From Streptomyces exfoliatus (GTDB lineage Bacteria; Actinomycetota; Actinomycetes; Streptomycetales; Streptomycetaceae), in assembly GCF_000725545.1 (NCBI RefSeq), contig NZ_JNZP01000010.1, positions 124,001 through 188,000 of the forward strand: DNA of 64,000 bases, in the 5' to 3' direction. Position numbers and translations under genes: made by a program. The notes under the pieces are model-generated. The model was not told the DNA's origin, did no database searches, and saw nothing but the letters and a program-made list of their open reading frames with translations. Of the stretch, positions 17,106 through 24,520 are shown in pieces; positions within the stretch are counted from its first letter, which is position 1, and the number at the start of each line of letters is the position of its first letter.

Positions 17106-18860
17106 ATGAAGATCCACAAGTACGACACCGTCATCGTCGGCGCCGGTGGCGCCGGCATGCGCGCCGCCATCGAGTCGACGAAGCGCAGCCGCACCGCCGT
17201 GCTGACGAAGCTCTACCCCACCCGCTCCCACACGGGCGCCGCGCAGGGCGGCATGGCCGCCGCGCTCGCCAACGTGGAGGAGGACAACTGGGAGTGGCAC
17301 ACCTTCGACACGGTCAAGGGCGGTGACTACCTGGTCGACCAGGACGCCGCCGAGATCCTGGCGAAGGAGGCCATCGACGCCGTCCTCGACCTGGAGAAGA
17401 TGGGCCTGCCGTTCAACCGCACCCCGAACGGCACCATCGACCAGCGCCGCTTCGGCGGTCACTCCCGCAACCACGGCGAGGCCCCGGTCCGCCGGTCCTG
17501 CTACGCCGCGGACCGCACCGGCCACATGATCCTCCAGACGCTGTACCAGAACTGCGTCAAGGAGGGCGTGGAGTTCTTCAACGAGTTCTACGTCCTGGAC
17601 CAGCTGATCACCGAGATCGACGGTGTGAAGCACTCCGCGGGCGTCGTCGCCTACGAGCTGGCCACCGGCGAGATCCACATCTTCCAGGCCAAGGCCGTGA
17701 TCTACGCGTCCGGCGGCACCGGCAAGTTCTTCAAGGTGACCTCCAACGCGCACACCCTGACCGGTGACGGCCAGGCCGCCTGCTACCGCCGCGGTCTGCC
17801 CCTGGAGGACATGGAGTTCTTCCAGTTCCACCCGACGGGCATCTGGCGCATGGGCATCCTTCTCACGGAGGGCGCCCGCGGTGAGGGCGGCATCCTCCGC
17901 AACAAGGACGGCGAGCGCTTCATGGAGAAGTACGCGCCGGTCATGAAGGACCTCGCGTCCCGTGACGTCGTCTCGCGCTCCATCTACACGGAGATCCGCG
18001 AGGGCCGCGGCTGCGGTCCCGAGGGCGACCACGTCTTCCTGGACCTGACGCACCTTCCGCCGGAGCAGCTCGACGCCAAGCTCCCGGACATCACCGAGTT
18101 CGCCCGTACGTACCTCGGCATCGAGCCGTACACGGACCCGATCCCGATCCAGCCCACCGCGCACTACGCCATGGGCGGCATCCCGACGAACGTCCAGGGT
18201 GAGGTCCTCTCGGACAACACCACGGTCGTCCCGGGCCTGTACGCGGCCGGCGAGGTCGCCTGCGTGTCGGTGCACGGCGCCAACCGCCTCGGCACCAACT
18301 CGCTGCTCGACATCAACGTCTTCGGCAAGCGCTCCGGCATCGCCGCCGCCGAGTACTCCGCCAAGCACGACTACGTCGCGCTGCCGGAGAACCCGGAGTC
18401 CCTCGTCGTCGCGCAGATCGAGAAGCTGCGCAACTCCACGGGCAACGAGCGGGTCGCCGACCTGCGCCGTGAGCTCCAGGAGACGATGGACGCCAACGTG
18501 ATGGTGTTCCGTACGGAGCAGACCATCAAGACGGCCGTCGAGAAGATCGCCGAGCTGCGCGAGCGCTACGAGAACGTGTCCATCCAGGACAAGGGCAAGC
18601 GCTTCAACACGGACCTCCTGGAGGCCATCGAGCTGGGCAACCTGCTCGAACTGGCCGAGGTCATGGCCGTCTCGGCCCTGGCGCGCAAGGAGTCCCGCGG
18701 CGGTCACTACCGCGAGGACTACCCCAACCGCGACGACGTCAACTTCATGCGCCACACCATGGCGTACCGCGAGGTCGGCGAGGACGGCTCCGAGACCGTC
18801 CGTCTCGACTACAAGCCGGTCGTCCAGACCCGCTACCAGCCGATGGAGCGTAAGTACTGA
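17106..18860 (+). CDS. sdhA: Succinate dehydrogenase flavoprotein subunit
   Basis: A 584-residue flavoprotein of normal length. GAGGAG at 12-17 binds FAD, H42 in RSHTGAAQGG is the covalent FAD attachment site, and substrate-site motifs HPTGIW, EGARGEGG and HGANRLGTNSLLD are intact. It oxidises succinate to fumarate in the TCA cycle. The stop shares a base with the sdhB start (TGATG). Confidence 0.97.
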   Translation: MKIHKYDTVIVGAGGAGMRAAIESTKRSRTAVLTKLYPTRSHTGAAQGGMAAALANVEEDNWEWHTFDTVKGGDYLVDQDAAEILAKEAIDAVLDLEKMGLPFNRTPNGTIDQRRFGGHSRNHGEAPVRRSCYAADRTGHMILQTLYQNCVKEGVEFFNEFYVLDQLITEIDGVKHSAGVVAYELATGEIHIFQAKAVIYASGGTGKFFKVTSNAHTLTGDGQAACYRRGLPLEDMEFFQFHPTGIWRMGILLTEGARGEGGILRNKDGERFMEKYAPVMKDLASRDVVSRSIYTEIREGRGCGPEGDHVFLDLTHLPPEQLDAKLPDITEFARTYLGIEPYTDPIPIQPTAHYAMGGIPTNVQGEVLSDNTTVVPGLYAAGEVACVSVHGANRLGTNSLLDINVFGKRSGIAAAEYSAKHDYVALPENPESLVVAQIEKLRNSTGNERVADLRRELQETMDANVMVFRTEQTIKTAVEKIAELRERYENVSIQDKGKRFNTDLLEAIELGNLLELAEVMAVSALARKESRGGHYREDYPNRDDVNFMRHTMAYREVGEDGSETVRLDYKPVVQTRYQPMERKY

Positions 18861-19618
18861 TGGCTACCCCCGTACTGGACAAGGTGGAGAAGGACTCCGC
18901 GGCCTCCCCGTACATCACGGTCACGATGCGGATCCGCCGCTTCAACCCCGAGGTGTCGGACGCGTCGGTCTGGGAGGACTTCCAGATCGAGATCGACCCG
19001 AAGGAGCGTGTGCTCGACGCCCTCCACAAGATCAAGTGGGACGTCGACGGCACGCTGACCTTCCGTCGCTCGTGCGCGCACGGCATCTGCGGCTCGGACG
19101 CGATGCGGATCAACGGCAAGAACAGGCTCGCCTGCAAGACGCTGATCAAGGACATCAACCCCGAGAAGCCGATCACGGTCGAGGCCATCAAGGGCCTGAC
19201 GGTCCTCAAGGACCTCGTCGTGGACATGGAGCCGTTCTTCCAGGCGTACCGGGACGTCATGCCGTTCCTGGTCACCAAGGGCAACGAGCCGACGCGCGAG
19301 CGTCTGCAGAGCGCCGAGGACCGCGAGCGCTTCGACGACACGACCAAGTGCATCCTGTGCGCCGCGTGCACGTCGTCCTGCCCGGTCTTCTGGAACGACG
19401 GCCAGTACTTCGGTCCGGCCGCGATCGTCAACGCGCACCGCTTCATCTTCGACTCGCGTGACGAGGCGGGCGAGCAGCGCCTGGAGATCCTGAACGACAA
19501 GGACGGTGTGTGGCGCTGCCGCACGACGTTCAACTGCACCGACGCGTGCCCGCGTGGCATCGAGGTCACGAAGGCCATCCAGGAGGTGAAGCGCGCGCTG
19601 ATCACGCGTCGCTTCTAG
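18860..19618 (+). CDS. sdhB: Succinate dehydrogenase iron-sulfur subunit
   Basis: A 252-residue Fe-S protein. CAHGICGSDAM with a later NRLACKT holds the [2Fe-2S] cluster, CILCAACTSSCP the [4Fe-4S] cluster and CTDACPRGIEV the [3Fe-4S] cluster. It links SdhA to the membrane anchors. It is the last gene of the operon, with a strong terminator 34 nt downstream. Confidence 0.97.
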   Translation: MATPVLDKVEKDSAASPYITVTMRIRRFNPEVSDASVWEDFQIEIDPKERVLDALHKIKWDVDGTLTFRRSCAHGICGSDAMRINGKNRLACKTLIKDINPEKPITVEAIKGLTVLKDLVVDMEPFFQAYRDVMPFLVTKGNEPTRERLQSAEDRERFDDTTKCILCAACTSSCPVFWNDGQYFGPAAIVNAHRFIFDSRDEAGEQRLEILNDKDGVWRCRTTFNCTDACPRGIEVTKAIQEVKRALITRRF

Positions 19619-19651
19619 CCTTCGGGCCTTCGGGCCTTCCGGCAGATGGCT

Positions 19652-19683
19652 GGGCCCCGCTTCCCTCACGGGAGGCGGGGCCC
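19652..19683. terminator. Terminator of the sdh operon
   Basis: A 14-bp stem with one G-U pair (19652-19665 with 19670-19683) and 4-nt loop, followed by TTCG. It also faces the convergent MarR gene ending at 19703. Confidence 0.85.
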
Positions 19684-19702
19684 TTCGCCGTGTGCGGGCC
19701 GG

Positions 19703-20251
19703 TCAGCCGCCCCAGTGGCGGACGTTGTCGCCGCTCTCCGCCTCGACCATGACCCGGCGCAGCAGGTCGTTGAGGAGGACGCGCTCCTCCGGGGCGAGGA
19801 CGCCGAGGAGGCGCTCCTCCTCGTGGCCGAGGACGTCCATCGCGCCGAGCCAGGTCTCGCGGCCGGCGGCGGTGAGTTCGACGACGACCCGGCGCCGGTC
19901 GGTCGTCGACTGGGTACGGCGGACGAAGCCGCGCTTCTCCAGTGCGTCGAGGCGGCCGGAGACGGAGGCGGGGGCCAGGTCGAGGTCCTGGGCGAGTTCG
20001 GAGGGCGCGGCGCTGCCGCCACGGCCGGCGATCTTGTGGAGCGTGTCGAACTCGTGGCGCTCCAGGTCGAAGTCGACGAGGGACTGCTCCCTGACCCGGC
20101 GGAGGTGGACGGAGAGCTTCTTCATCCGGGTGACGGCGCCTTCGACGACGGGGTCGAGGCCGGGCAGCACGGGCTGCCAGCGGGCGACGTGGTCGTCGGT
20201 CCAGTCGCGCGGTTCGCGTGGGGTACGCGGTTCCTCGGGGGGCGTCGCCAT
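19703..20251 (-). CDS. MarR-family transcriptional regulator
   Basis: A 182-residue MarR protein. The winged HTH is at about 75-145 (GGSAAPSELAQDLDLAPASVSGRLDALEKRGFVRR, then the wing TTDRRRVVVELTAAGR). An N-terminal extension of about 40 residues is hydrophilic. It is divergent from an MFS transporter at 20370, with twin palindromes between them, so it most likely represses that transporter and itself. ATG 20251 has no strong ribosome site. Confidence 0.9.
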   Translation of the reverse strand: MATPPEEPRTPREPRDWTDDHVARWQPVLPGLDPVVEGAVTRMKKLSVHLRRVREQSLVDFDLERHEFDTLHKIAGRGGSAAPSELAQDLDLAPASVSGRLDALEKRGFVRRTQSTTDRRRVVVELTAAGRETWLGAMDVLGHEEERLLGVLAPEERVLLNDLLRRVMVEAESGDNVRHWGG

Positions 20252-20327
20252 GAGCTGATCGTACGTCGGTGGGGGCCGGGCTTCCTCGGGAGGCGGCGGC
20301 GGTCCGCCGGAGCGGAGGCCACATGTA

Positions 20328-20369
20328 TTTCGTTGACGAATTATTCGTTACCGAAATAGTCTCCGTGGC
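20328..20369 (+). promoter_or_regulatory. Twin MarR-type operators on the MFS promoter
   Basis: Two similar palindromes, TTCGTTGACGAA (20329-20340) and TTCGTTACCGAA (20344-20355), lie side by side; between their facing arms is ACGAATTATTCGT, itself a perfect palindrome. A promoter TTGACG (20333-20338), 18 nt, TAGTCT (20357-20362) passes through both, and ATG 20370 is 7 nt after the -10, so the mRNA is leaderless. Confidence 0.72.
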
Positions 20370-21587
20370 ATGCCTGCCGTCAGCACCGTCCCGCCCCCGG
20401 CCGTCCCCCACCCCCTCCGCACCCGCTCCTTCCGGCTGCTCTTCACCGGCCGCACCCTCTCCCTGCTCGGCGACGCCGCCATCCCCGCCGCGCTCGCCCT
20501 CGCCGTCCTCGACGCCACCGGCTCCACCTCGGCCCTCGCCCTCGTCCTCGGCTGCGCCATGATCCCCAGGCTGCTCCTGCTGCCGCTCGGCGGAGTCGTC
20601 GGCGACCGCTTCGACGCCCGTACGGTCGCGCTCACCACCGACCTCGTACGCTGCGCCACCCAGCTCCTCGTCGGCGTCCAACTGCTCGGCGGCGCCCCGA
20701 GCCTGGCCGTCCTCGCGGTCGCGGAAGCCCTCGGCGGCGCGGCCGGAGCCTTCGCCATGCCGACCGGCTCGCCGCTGGTCAAGGGCACCGTGGCACCCGA
20801 GGCCCTGCACCGCGCCAACGCCGCCATGGGGATCGCCCGGAGCGCCACCCGGCTCGGCGGGCCGGCGCTCGCGGGCACCCTGGTCCTGACCGTGGGACCG
20901 GGTTGGGCGTTCGTCCTCGACGCGGCCACCTTCGCGCTCAGCGCCCTGCTCCTCACGGCCGTACGGGTGAACCGCGTGCCGATCCCCCGCCGCTCGCTCC
21001 GCGCCGACCTCAAGGAGGGCTGGCAGGAGGTCCGCTCCCGCGACTGGTACTGGACCAGCCTGATCGGACACAGCGCCTGGAACGGCGCCGCCGCCGTCCT
21101 GATGACCCTCGGGCCCGCCGTCGCCGTGCAACGGCTCGGTGGCGGCGGGACCTGGGTCGTCCTGCTCCAGGTCGGCGCCTTCGGCTTCCTCGGCGGCGCG
21201 CTGCTCGCCCACCGGGCCCGGCCCCGGCGACCCGTCCTGACGGCGAACCTCGGACTCGCCACGTACGCCCTGCCGCTGGTCCTGCTCGCGGTCGCCGCAC
21301 CCGCCCCGCTGACGATCGCCGCGTACGGCCTCGCGCAGGCGGGACTCGGCTTCCTCTCCCCCGTGTGGGAGACCGCCGTCCAGCGGGCCGTGCCCGACCA
21401 CGCGCTCGCCCGGGTCACCTCGTACGACTGGCTGCTCTCCCTGGCCGCCATGCCCCTGGGGTACGCCCTGGCCCCGCTCGCCGCCTCCGCCTGGGGGCCC
21501 GAGGTGCCACTGCTCGCGGCGGCGGTGCTGGTGGGCGGCTGCTGCCTCGGCACCGCCCTGGTGCCGGGGGTGAGGCGGTTCACGTAG
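20370..21587 (+). CDS. Major facilitator superfamily transporter
   Basis: A 405-residue, 12-helix MFS protein of the drug/macrolide-exporter type (MefA-like): FTGRTLSLLGDAAIPAALAL in the first helices and the MFS A-type motif GGVVGDRFDARTV after helix 2. It would pump small molecules out by proton antiport. Its leaderless promoter is covered by the twin operators shared with the divergent MarR gene. Substrate unknown. Confidence 0.9.
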   Translation: MPAVSTVPPPAVPHPLRTRSFRLLFTGRTLSLLGDAAIPAALALAVLDATGSTSALALVLGCAMIPRLLLLPLGGVVGDRFDARTVALTTDLVRCATQLLVGVQLLGGAPSLAVLAVAEALGGAAGAFAMPTGSPLVKGTVAPEALHRANAAMGIARSATRLGGPALAGTLVLTVGPGWAFVLDAATFALSALLLTAVRVNRVPIPRRSLRADLKEGWQEVRSRDWYWTSLIGHSAWNGAAAVLMTLGPAVAVQRLGGGGTWVVLLQVGAFGFLGGALLAHRARPRRPVLTANLGLATYALPLVLLAVAAPAPLTIAAYGLAQAGLGFLSPVWETAVQRAVPDHALARVTSYDWLLSLAAMPLGYALAPLAASAWGPEVPLLAAAVLVGGCCLGTALVPGVRRFT

Positions 21588-21597
21588 GGCTCTGTCA

Positions 21598-21775
21598 GTG
21601 GGGGCCCACCGTCCCGCGCCACCGGGCGGTGGCGGAAGGAGTCGGCCGCGCGGCTCGCGGAGGCCGGGGCCGGGCGGAGGTGGTGCGGCGGCTGCTGGAG
21701 GGGATCGCCGCACAGCCCGCGCACCGGGTGAACGACCCGGATCCGTACGGGACGGGGACGCCGACCCTGGCCTAG
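21598..21775 (+). pseudogene. Probable frameshifted gene remnant
   Basis: Frame 1 reads RWRKESAARLAEAGAG (about 21628-21675), then the coding look switches to frame 2, which reads EVVRRLLEGIAAQPAHR and VNDPDPYGTGTPTLA to TAG 21775. The joined text looks like the C-terminal part of a protein, with high third-position GC in each section. No intact start exists. I do not recognise the family. Confidence 0.35.
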
Positions 21776-21849
21776 GCGGCCAACACCTCGCCCGTCCGGG
21801 GCCTCCGAAGGGGGCCGCCGGGGCGCTGGGGGCTGTCACCGGCCGGGCG

Positions 21850-21902
21850 GGGCGTTGTCGGCGACGCCGAGGTCGCCGACGCCGAGGTCGCCGACAGCGC
21901 CC
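21850..21902. terminator. Bidirectional terminator with repeat-containing loop
   Basis: A 16-bp stem with one G-U pair (21850-21865 with 21887-21902) closes a 21-nt loop. The unit GCCGACGCCGAGGTC is partly repeated in it. It lies between the MFS gene and the convergent hydrolase gene ending at 21922. Confidence 0.75.
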
Positions 21903-21921
21903 TTCTAGCGGCCGGCGGCCG

Positions 21922-22713
21922 TCACCGCGCGGACGCGCCCTGGCTGAGCACCGACACCTCGGCGAGGAAGTCCGCGATCAGGCGGGTGGTGTCCTCCGGG
22001 CGCTCGAGGGCGGGGAGGTGTCCGGCCCAGTCGAGGTCGACGCGGCGGGCGGCGGGGAGGAGCCGGCCGAGGTCGTCGGCGACCGCCTGGAAGTCGGGCA
22101 CGTCATGGGCGCCGGACACCACCAGGGCGGGCACCTCGATGCCGGCGATCTCCTCCGTCGTGACCCCGGGGTTGACGGGGTGGCACTCCTCGGGAGCGGC
22201 GAGCTGGACCTCGAAGGCGTGCCGCTGCATCTCCCGCACGAGGGCGCGGGCGTCCTCTCCGGCCTCGGGGCCGAGCCAGGTGTCGACGTTGAGCTCAACG
22301 GCGCCGTCGAGGTCGCCCGCCTCGATCATCGCGTCCTCGCGGGCGCCCCAGGCCCGCAGTTCGTCGCTCGGCTGCATGACGGGGGTGCCGGAGGCGAGCA
22401 GGGCGAGGGCGGAGACATGGCCGGGGTGGCGGGCGGCGAGTTCCAGGGCGACCCGGCCGCCGAAGGAGGAGCCGACGACGACGGCCCGCTCGATGCCGAG
22501 GTGGTCGAGGAGGTCGCGGACGTCGTCGGCGTGGGTGTGCGCGGCATCCATGGGGCTTTCGCCGAAGCCGCGGAGGTCGCAGCGGACGACCCGGTGCCCC
22601 GCCTCCGAGAGTGCGTGGAACTGCGCGTCCCACATGCGGCGGTCACAGACCCCGGAGTGCAGCAGGAGAACGTTCGAGGTGCCGGTGCCGGCCGTGTCAT
22701 GAGAGAGCGTCAT
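21922..22713 (-). CDS. Alpha/beta hydrolase
   Basis: A 263-residue alpha/beta-hydrolase fold protein. Nucleophile elbow GSSFGG (Ser near residue 83), oxyanion strand VLLLHSGV, acid Asp in SGAHDVPD and catalytic His in AGHLPALE are all present. Family members act on esters, epoxides or C-C bonds, so the substrate is open. TAGGGT lies 7 nt before ATG 22713 (22726-22721), giving a leaderless mRNA. It is divergent from the DCC/TetR operon, whose operators start 67 bp upstream. Confidence 0.87.
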   Translation of the reverse strand: MTLSHDTAGTGTSNVLLLHSGVCDRRMWDAQFHALSEAGHRVVRCDLRGFGESPMDAAHTHADDVRDLLDHLGIERAVVVGSSFGGRVALELAARHPGHVSALALLASGTPVMQPSDELRAWGAREDAMIEAGDLDGAVELNVDTWLGPEAGEDARALVREMQRHAFEVQLAAPEECHPVNPGVTTEEIAGIEVPALVVSGAHDVPDFQAVADDLGRLLPAARRVDLDWAGHLPALERPEDTTRLIADFLAEVSVLSQGASAR

Positions 22714-22779
22714 TCGGCTGACCCTAGGCGGCGGGAGGAGTTTTGGCCATCGCCTTTCCGAACGTCACGCGACCACCAC

Positions 22780-22837
22780 TTGAACACGTTCAAAGAGAGG
22801 TCTACAGTCATGACTGCCAGCTTTTGAACGCGTTCAA
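22780..22837 (+). promoter_or_regulatory. Twin TTGAACnCGTTCAA operators on the DCC-TetR promoter
   Basis: Two 14-bp palindromes, TTGAACACGTTCAA (22780-22793) and TTGAACGCGTTCAA (22824-22837), start 44 bp apart. The first contains the -35 box: TTGAAC (22780-22785), 17 nt, TACAGT (22803-22808). The second lies in the leader. This is a typical repressor layout, and the TetR encoded by the third gene of the operon is the likely binder. Confidence 0.75.
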
Positions 22838-22850
22838 GGGAGGGTGGGGC

Positions 22851-23285
22851 ATGGACCTCACTGTCATCGCGTACATCGTCTACCTGCTGATCAGCGTGGC
22901 CCTGACCATCTGGGTCGCCCGCACACTCAGCCGCAACGGAAGGATCTTCCTCGCGGACGTCCTGCACGGGAACGAGAAGCTCGCCGAAGCGGTCAACCAC
23001 CTCCTGGTGGTCGGCTTCTACCTCGTCAACTTCGGCTTCGTCGCCCTCTACCTGAGCCAGGACGAGGCCGTCCTCGACGCCCGCGCCCTCTTCGAGGCGC
23101 TCTCCGTCAAGCTCGGGGTCGTCCTGCTCGTCCTCGGCGTGATGCACCTCGGGAACGTGTACGTCCTCAACAAGATCCGTCGCCGCGGCGTCATGGAGCG
23201 CGAGCAGGTGCCGCCGGTCGGCCCGCAGGGCTGGACCACCACGCCCAAGGCGGGCCCCTGGGCCCCGCCCGCACCCCAGGGCTGA
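22851..23285 (+). CDS. Small membrane protein of the DCC-TetR operon
   Basis: A 144-residue protein with about three membrane helices (residues 3-22, 45-68, 80-102) and a hydrophilic, Pro-rich tail. No catalytic motif is visible and I cannot name a family. ATG 22851 has AGGGAGGG upstream. It lies 6 nt before the DCC-family gene, so it may anchor or feed that oxidoreductase. Confidence 0.78.
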   Translation: MDLTVIAYIVYLLISVALTIWVARTLSRNGRIFLADVLHGNEKLAEAVNHLLVVGFYLVNFGFVALYLSQDEAVLDARALFEALSVKLGVVLLVLGVMHLGNVYVLNKIRRRGVMEREQVPPVGPQGWTTTPKAGPWAPPAPQG

Positions 23286-23291
23286 CCCGCC

Positions 23292-23714
23292 GTGCCGGCC
23301 CCGACCGCGCCGACGACCCCCGTGGGACGTCTGACCGTGCTGTACGACGCCGACTGCCCGCTCTGCGTGCACCTCAGGCACTGGCTGCTGCGGCAGCGGC
23401 AGCTCGTCCCGCTCGACCTCGTACCGGCCGGGTCGCAGGAGGCCAGGCGCCGCTTCCCGGACCTCGACCACACCGCCACGCTGCGGGAGATCACCGTGGT
23501 CGGGGACCGGGGCCAGGTCTACCGGGAGACCGCCGCCTGGATCGTCTGCCTCTGGGCGCTCGCCGAGCACCGGCCCAGGGCCCACTGGCTCGCCACCCCC
23601 GCCGGACAGCCCTTCGCCCGGATCACCGTGCTCGCGGCGGCGAAGTGGCGCGCCGCCCTCAAGGGGCCCGGCTGCGAGGACGGGCACTGCGAGGTGCCCG
23701 GCCCGCCCGGCTAG
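23292..23714 (+). CDS. DCC family thiol-disulfide oxidoreductase (DUF393)
   Basis: A 140-residue thioredoxin-like protein. VLYDADCPLCVHLRHWL near residues 17-33 is the DxxCxxC motif that names the family. A GPGCEDGHCEVPG tail adds two more cysteines, unusual and perhaps metal-binding. GTG 23292 starts 6 nt after the membrane protein gene. Redox role inferred from the family; partner unknown. Confidence 0.88.
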   Translation: MPAPTAPTTPVGRLTVLYDADCPLCVHLRHWLLRQRQLVPLDLVPAGSQEARRRFPDLDHTATLREITVVGDRGQVYRETAAWIVCLWALAEHRPRAHWLATPAGQPFARITVLAAAKWRAALKGPGCEDGHCEVPGPPG

Positions 23715-23724
23715 GCTCGGCCCC

Positions 23725-24519
23725 GTGAAGGACGTGAAGGAAGAGAAGCAGGCCGACGAGAAGAAGGCCCCCAAGAGCGAGCAGACCCGCACGCTCATCC
23801 TCGAGACCGCGCTCCGGCTGTTCAAGGAGCGCGGTTACGACAAGACGACGATGCGGGCCATCGCCCAGGAGGCCGGGGTCTCCGTCGGCAACGCGTACTA
23901 CTACTTCTCCTCCAAGGAGCACCTCGTCCAGGGCTTCTACGACCGGATCGCCGAGGAGCACCAGGCGGCCGTCGAGCCCATCCTGACCGGCGCCGACAAG
24001 GACCTCACGGCGCGGATCCGCGGGGTCTACCTCGGCTGGCTCGACATCGCGGAGCCGTACCACGAGTTCGCGGCCCAGTTCTTCAAGAACGCCGCCGATC
24101 CGGACAGTCCGCTCAGCCCCTTCTCGCCCGAGTCCGAGGGCCCGCGCGAGGCGGCGATCGAGGTCCACCGGCGGGTCATCTCCGGCGCCTCGGTGAAGGT
24201 CGACCCGGAACTGGCCGAGGCGCTGCCGCGGTTGCTGTGGCTCCAGCAGATGGGCCTGGTGCTGTTCTGGGTGTACGACCGCTCGGAGGGCGCGGTCAAC
24301 AGCCGCCGCCTGGTGGAGCGGCTCGCGCCGGTCACCGCCCGCGCGATCTCGCTCTCCCGCTTCCGGGTCCTGCGCCCGCTCGTGAAGGAGACCCACGAGC
24401 TGCTCTCGGACTTCATGCCGACGGCAGCGGGGATGGCGGCCTCGGGCAAGCCCAAGAAGCGGGCCGACCCGAAGCCGTCGAAGACGTCGAAGACGCCTGA
24501 TACGCCTGAGGATTCGTGA
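23725..24519 (+). CDS. TetR-family regulator
   Basis: A 264-residue TetR protein. After a Lys/Glu-rich head of about 22 residues, the HTH lies at about 25-70 (TTMRAIAQEAGVSVGNAYYYF). The remaining helical domain would bind a ligand; the C-terminal 30 residues are Lys/Thr-rich. GTG 23725 is 10 nt after the DCC gene. It most likely represses its own operon through the twin TTGAACnCGTTCAA palindromes. Its stop is only one base from the convergent stop at 24521. Confidence 0.9.
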   Translation: MKDVKEEKQADEKKAPKSEQTRTLILETALRLFKERGYDKTTMRAIAQEAGVSVGNAYYYFSSKEHLVQGFYDRIAEEHQAAVEPILTGADKDLTARIRGVYLGWLDIAEPYHEFAAQFFKNAADPDSPLSPFSPESEGPREAAIEVHRRVISGASVKVDPELAEALPRLLWLQQMGLVLFWVYDRSEGAVNSRRLVERLAPVTARAISLSRFRVLRPLVKETHELLSDFMPTAAGMAASGKPKKRADPKPSKTSKTPDTPEDS

Positions 24520-24520
24520 A

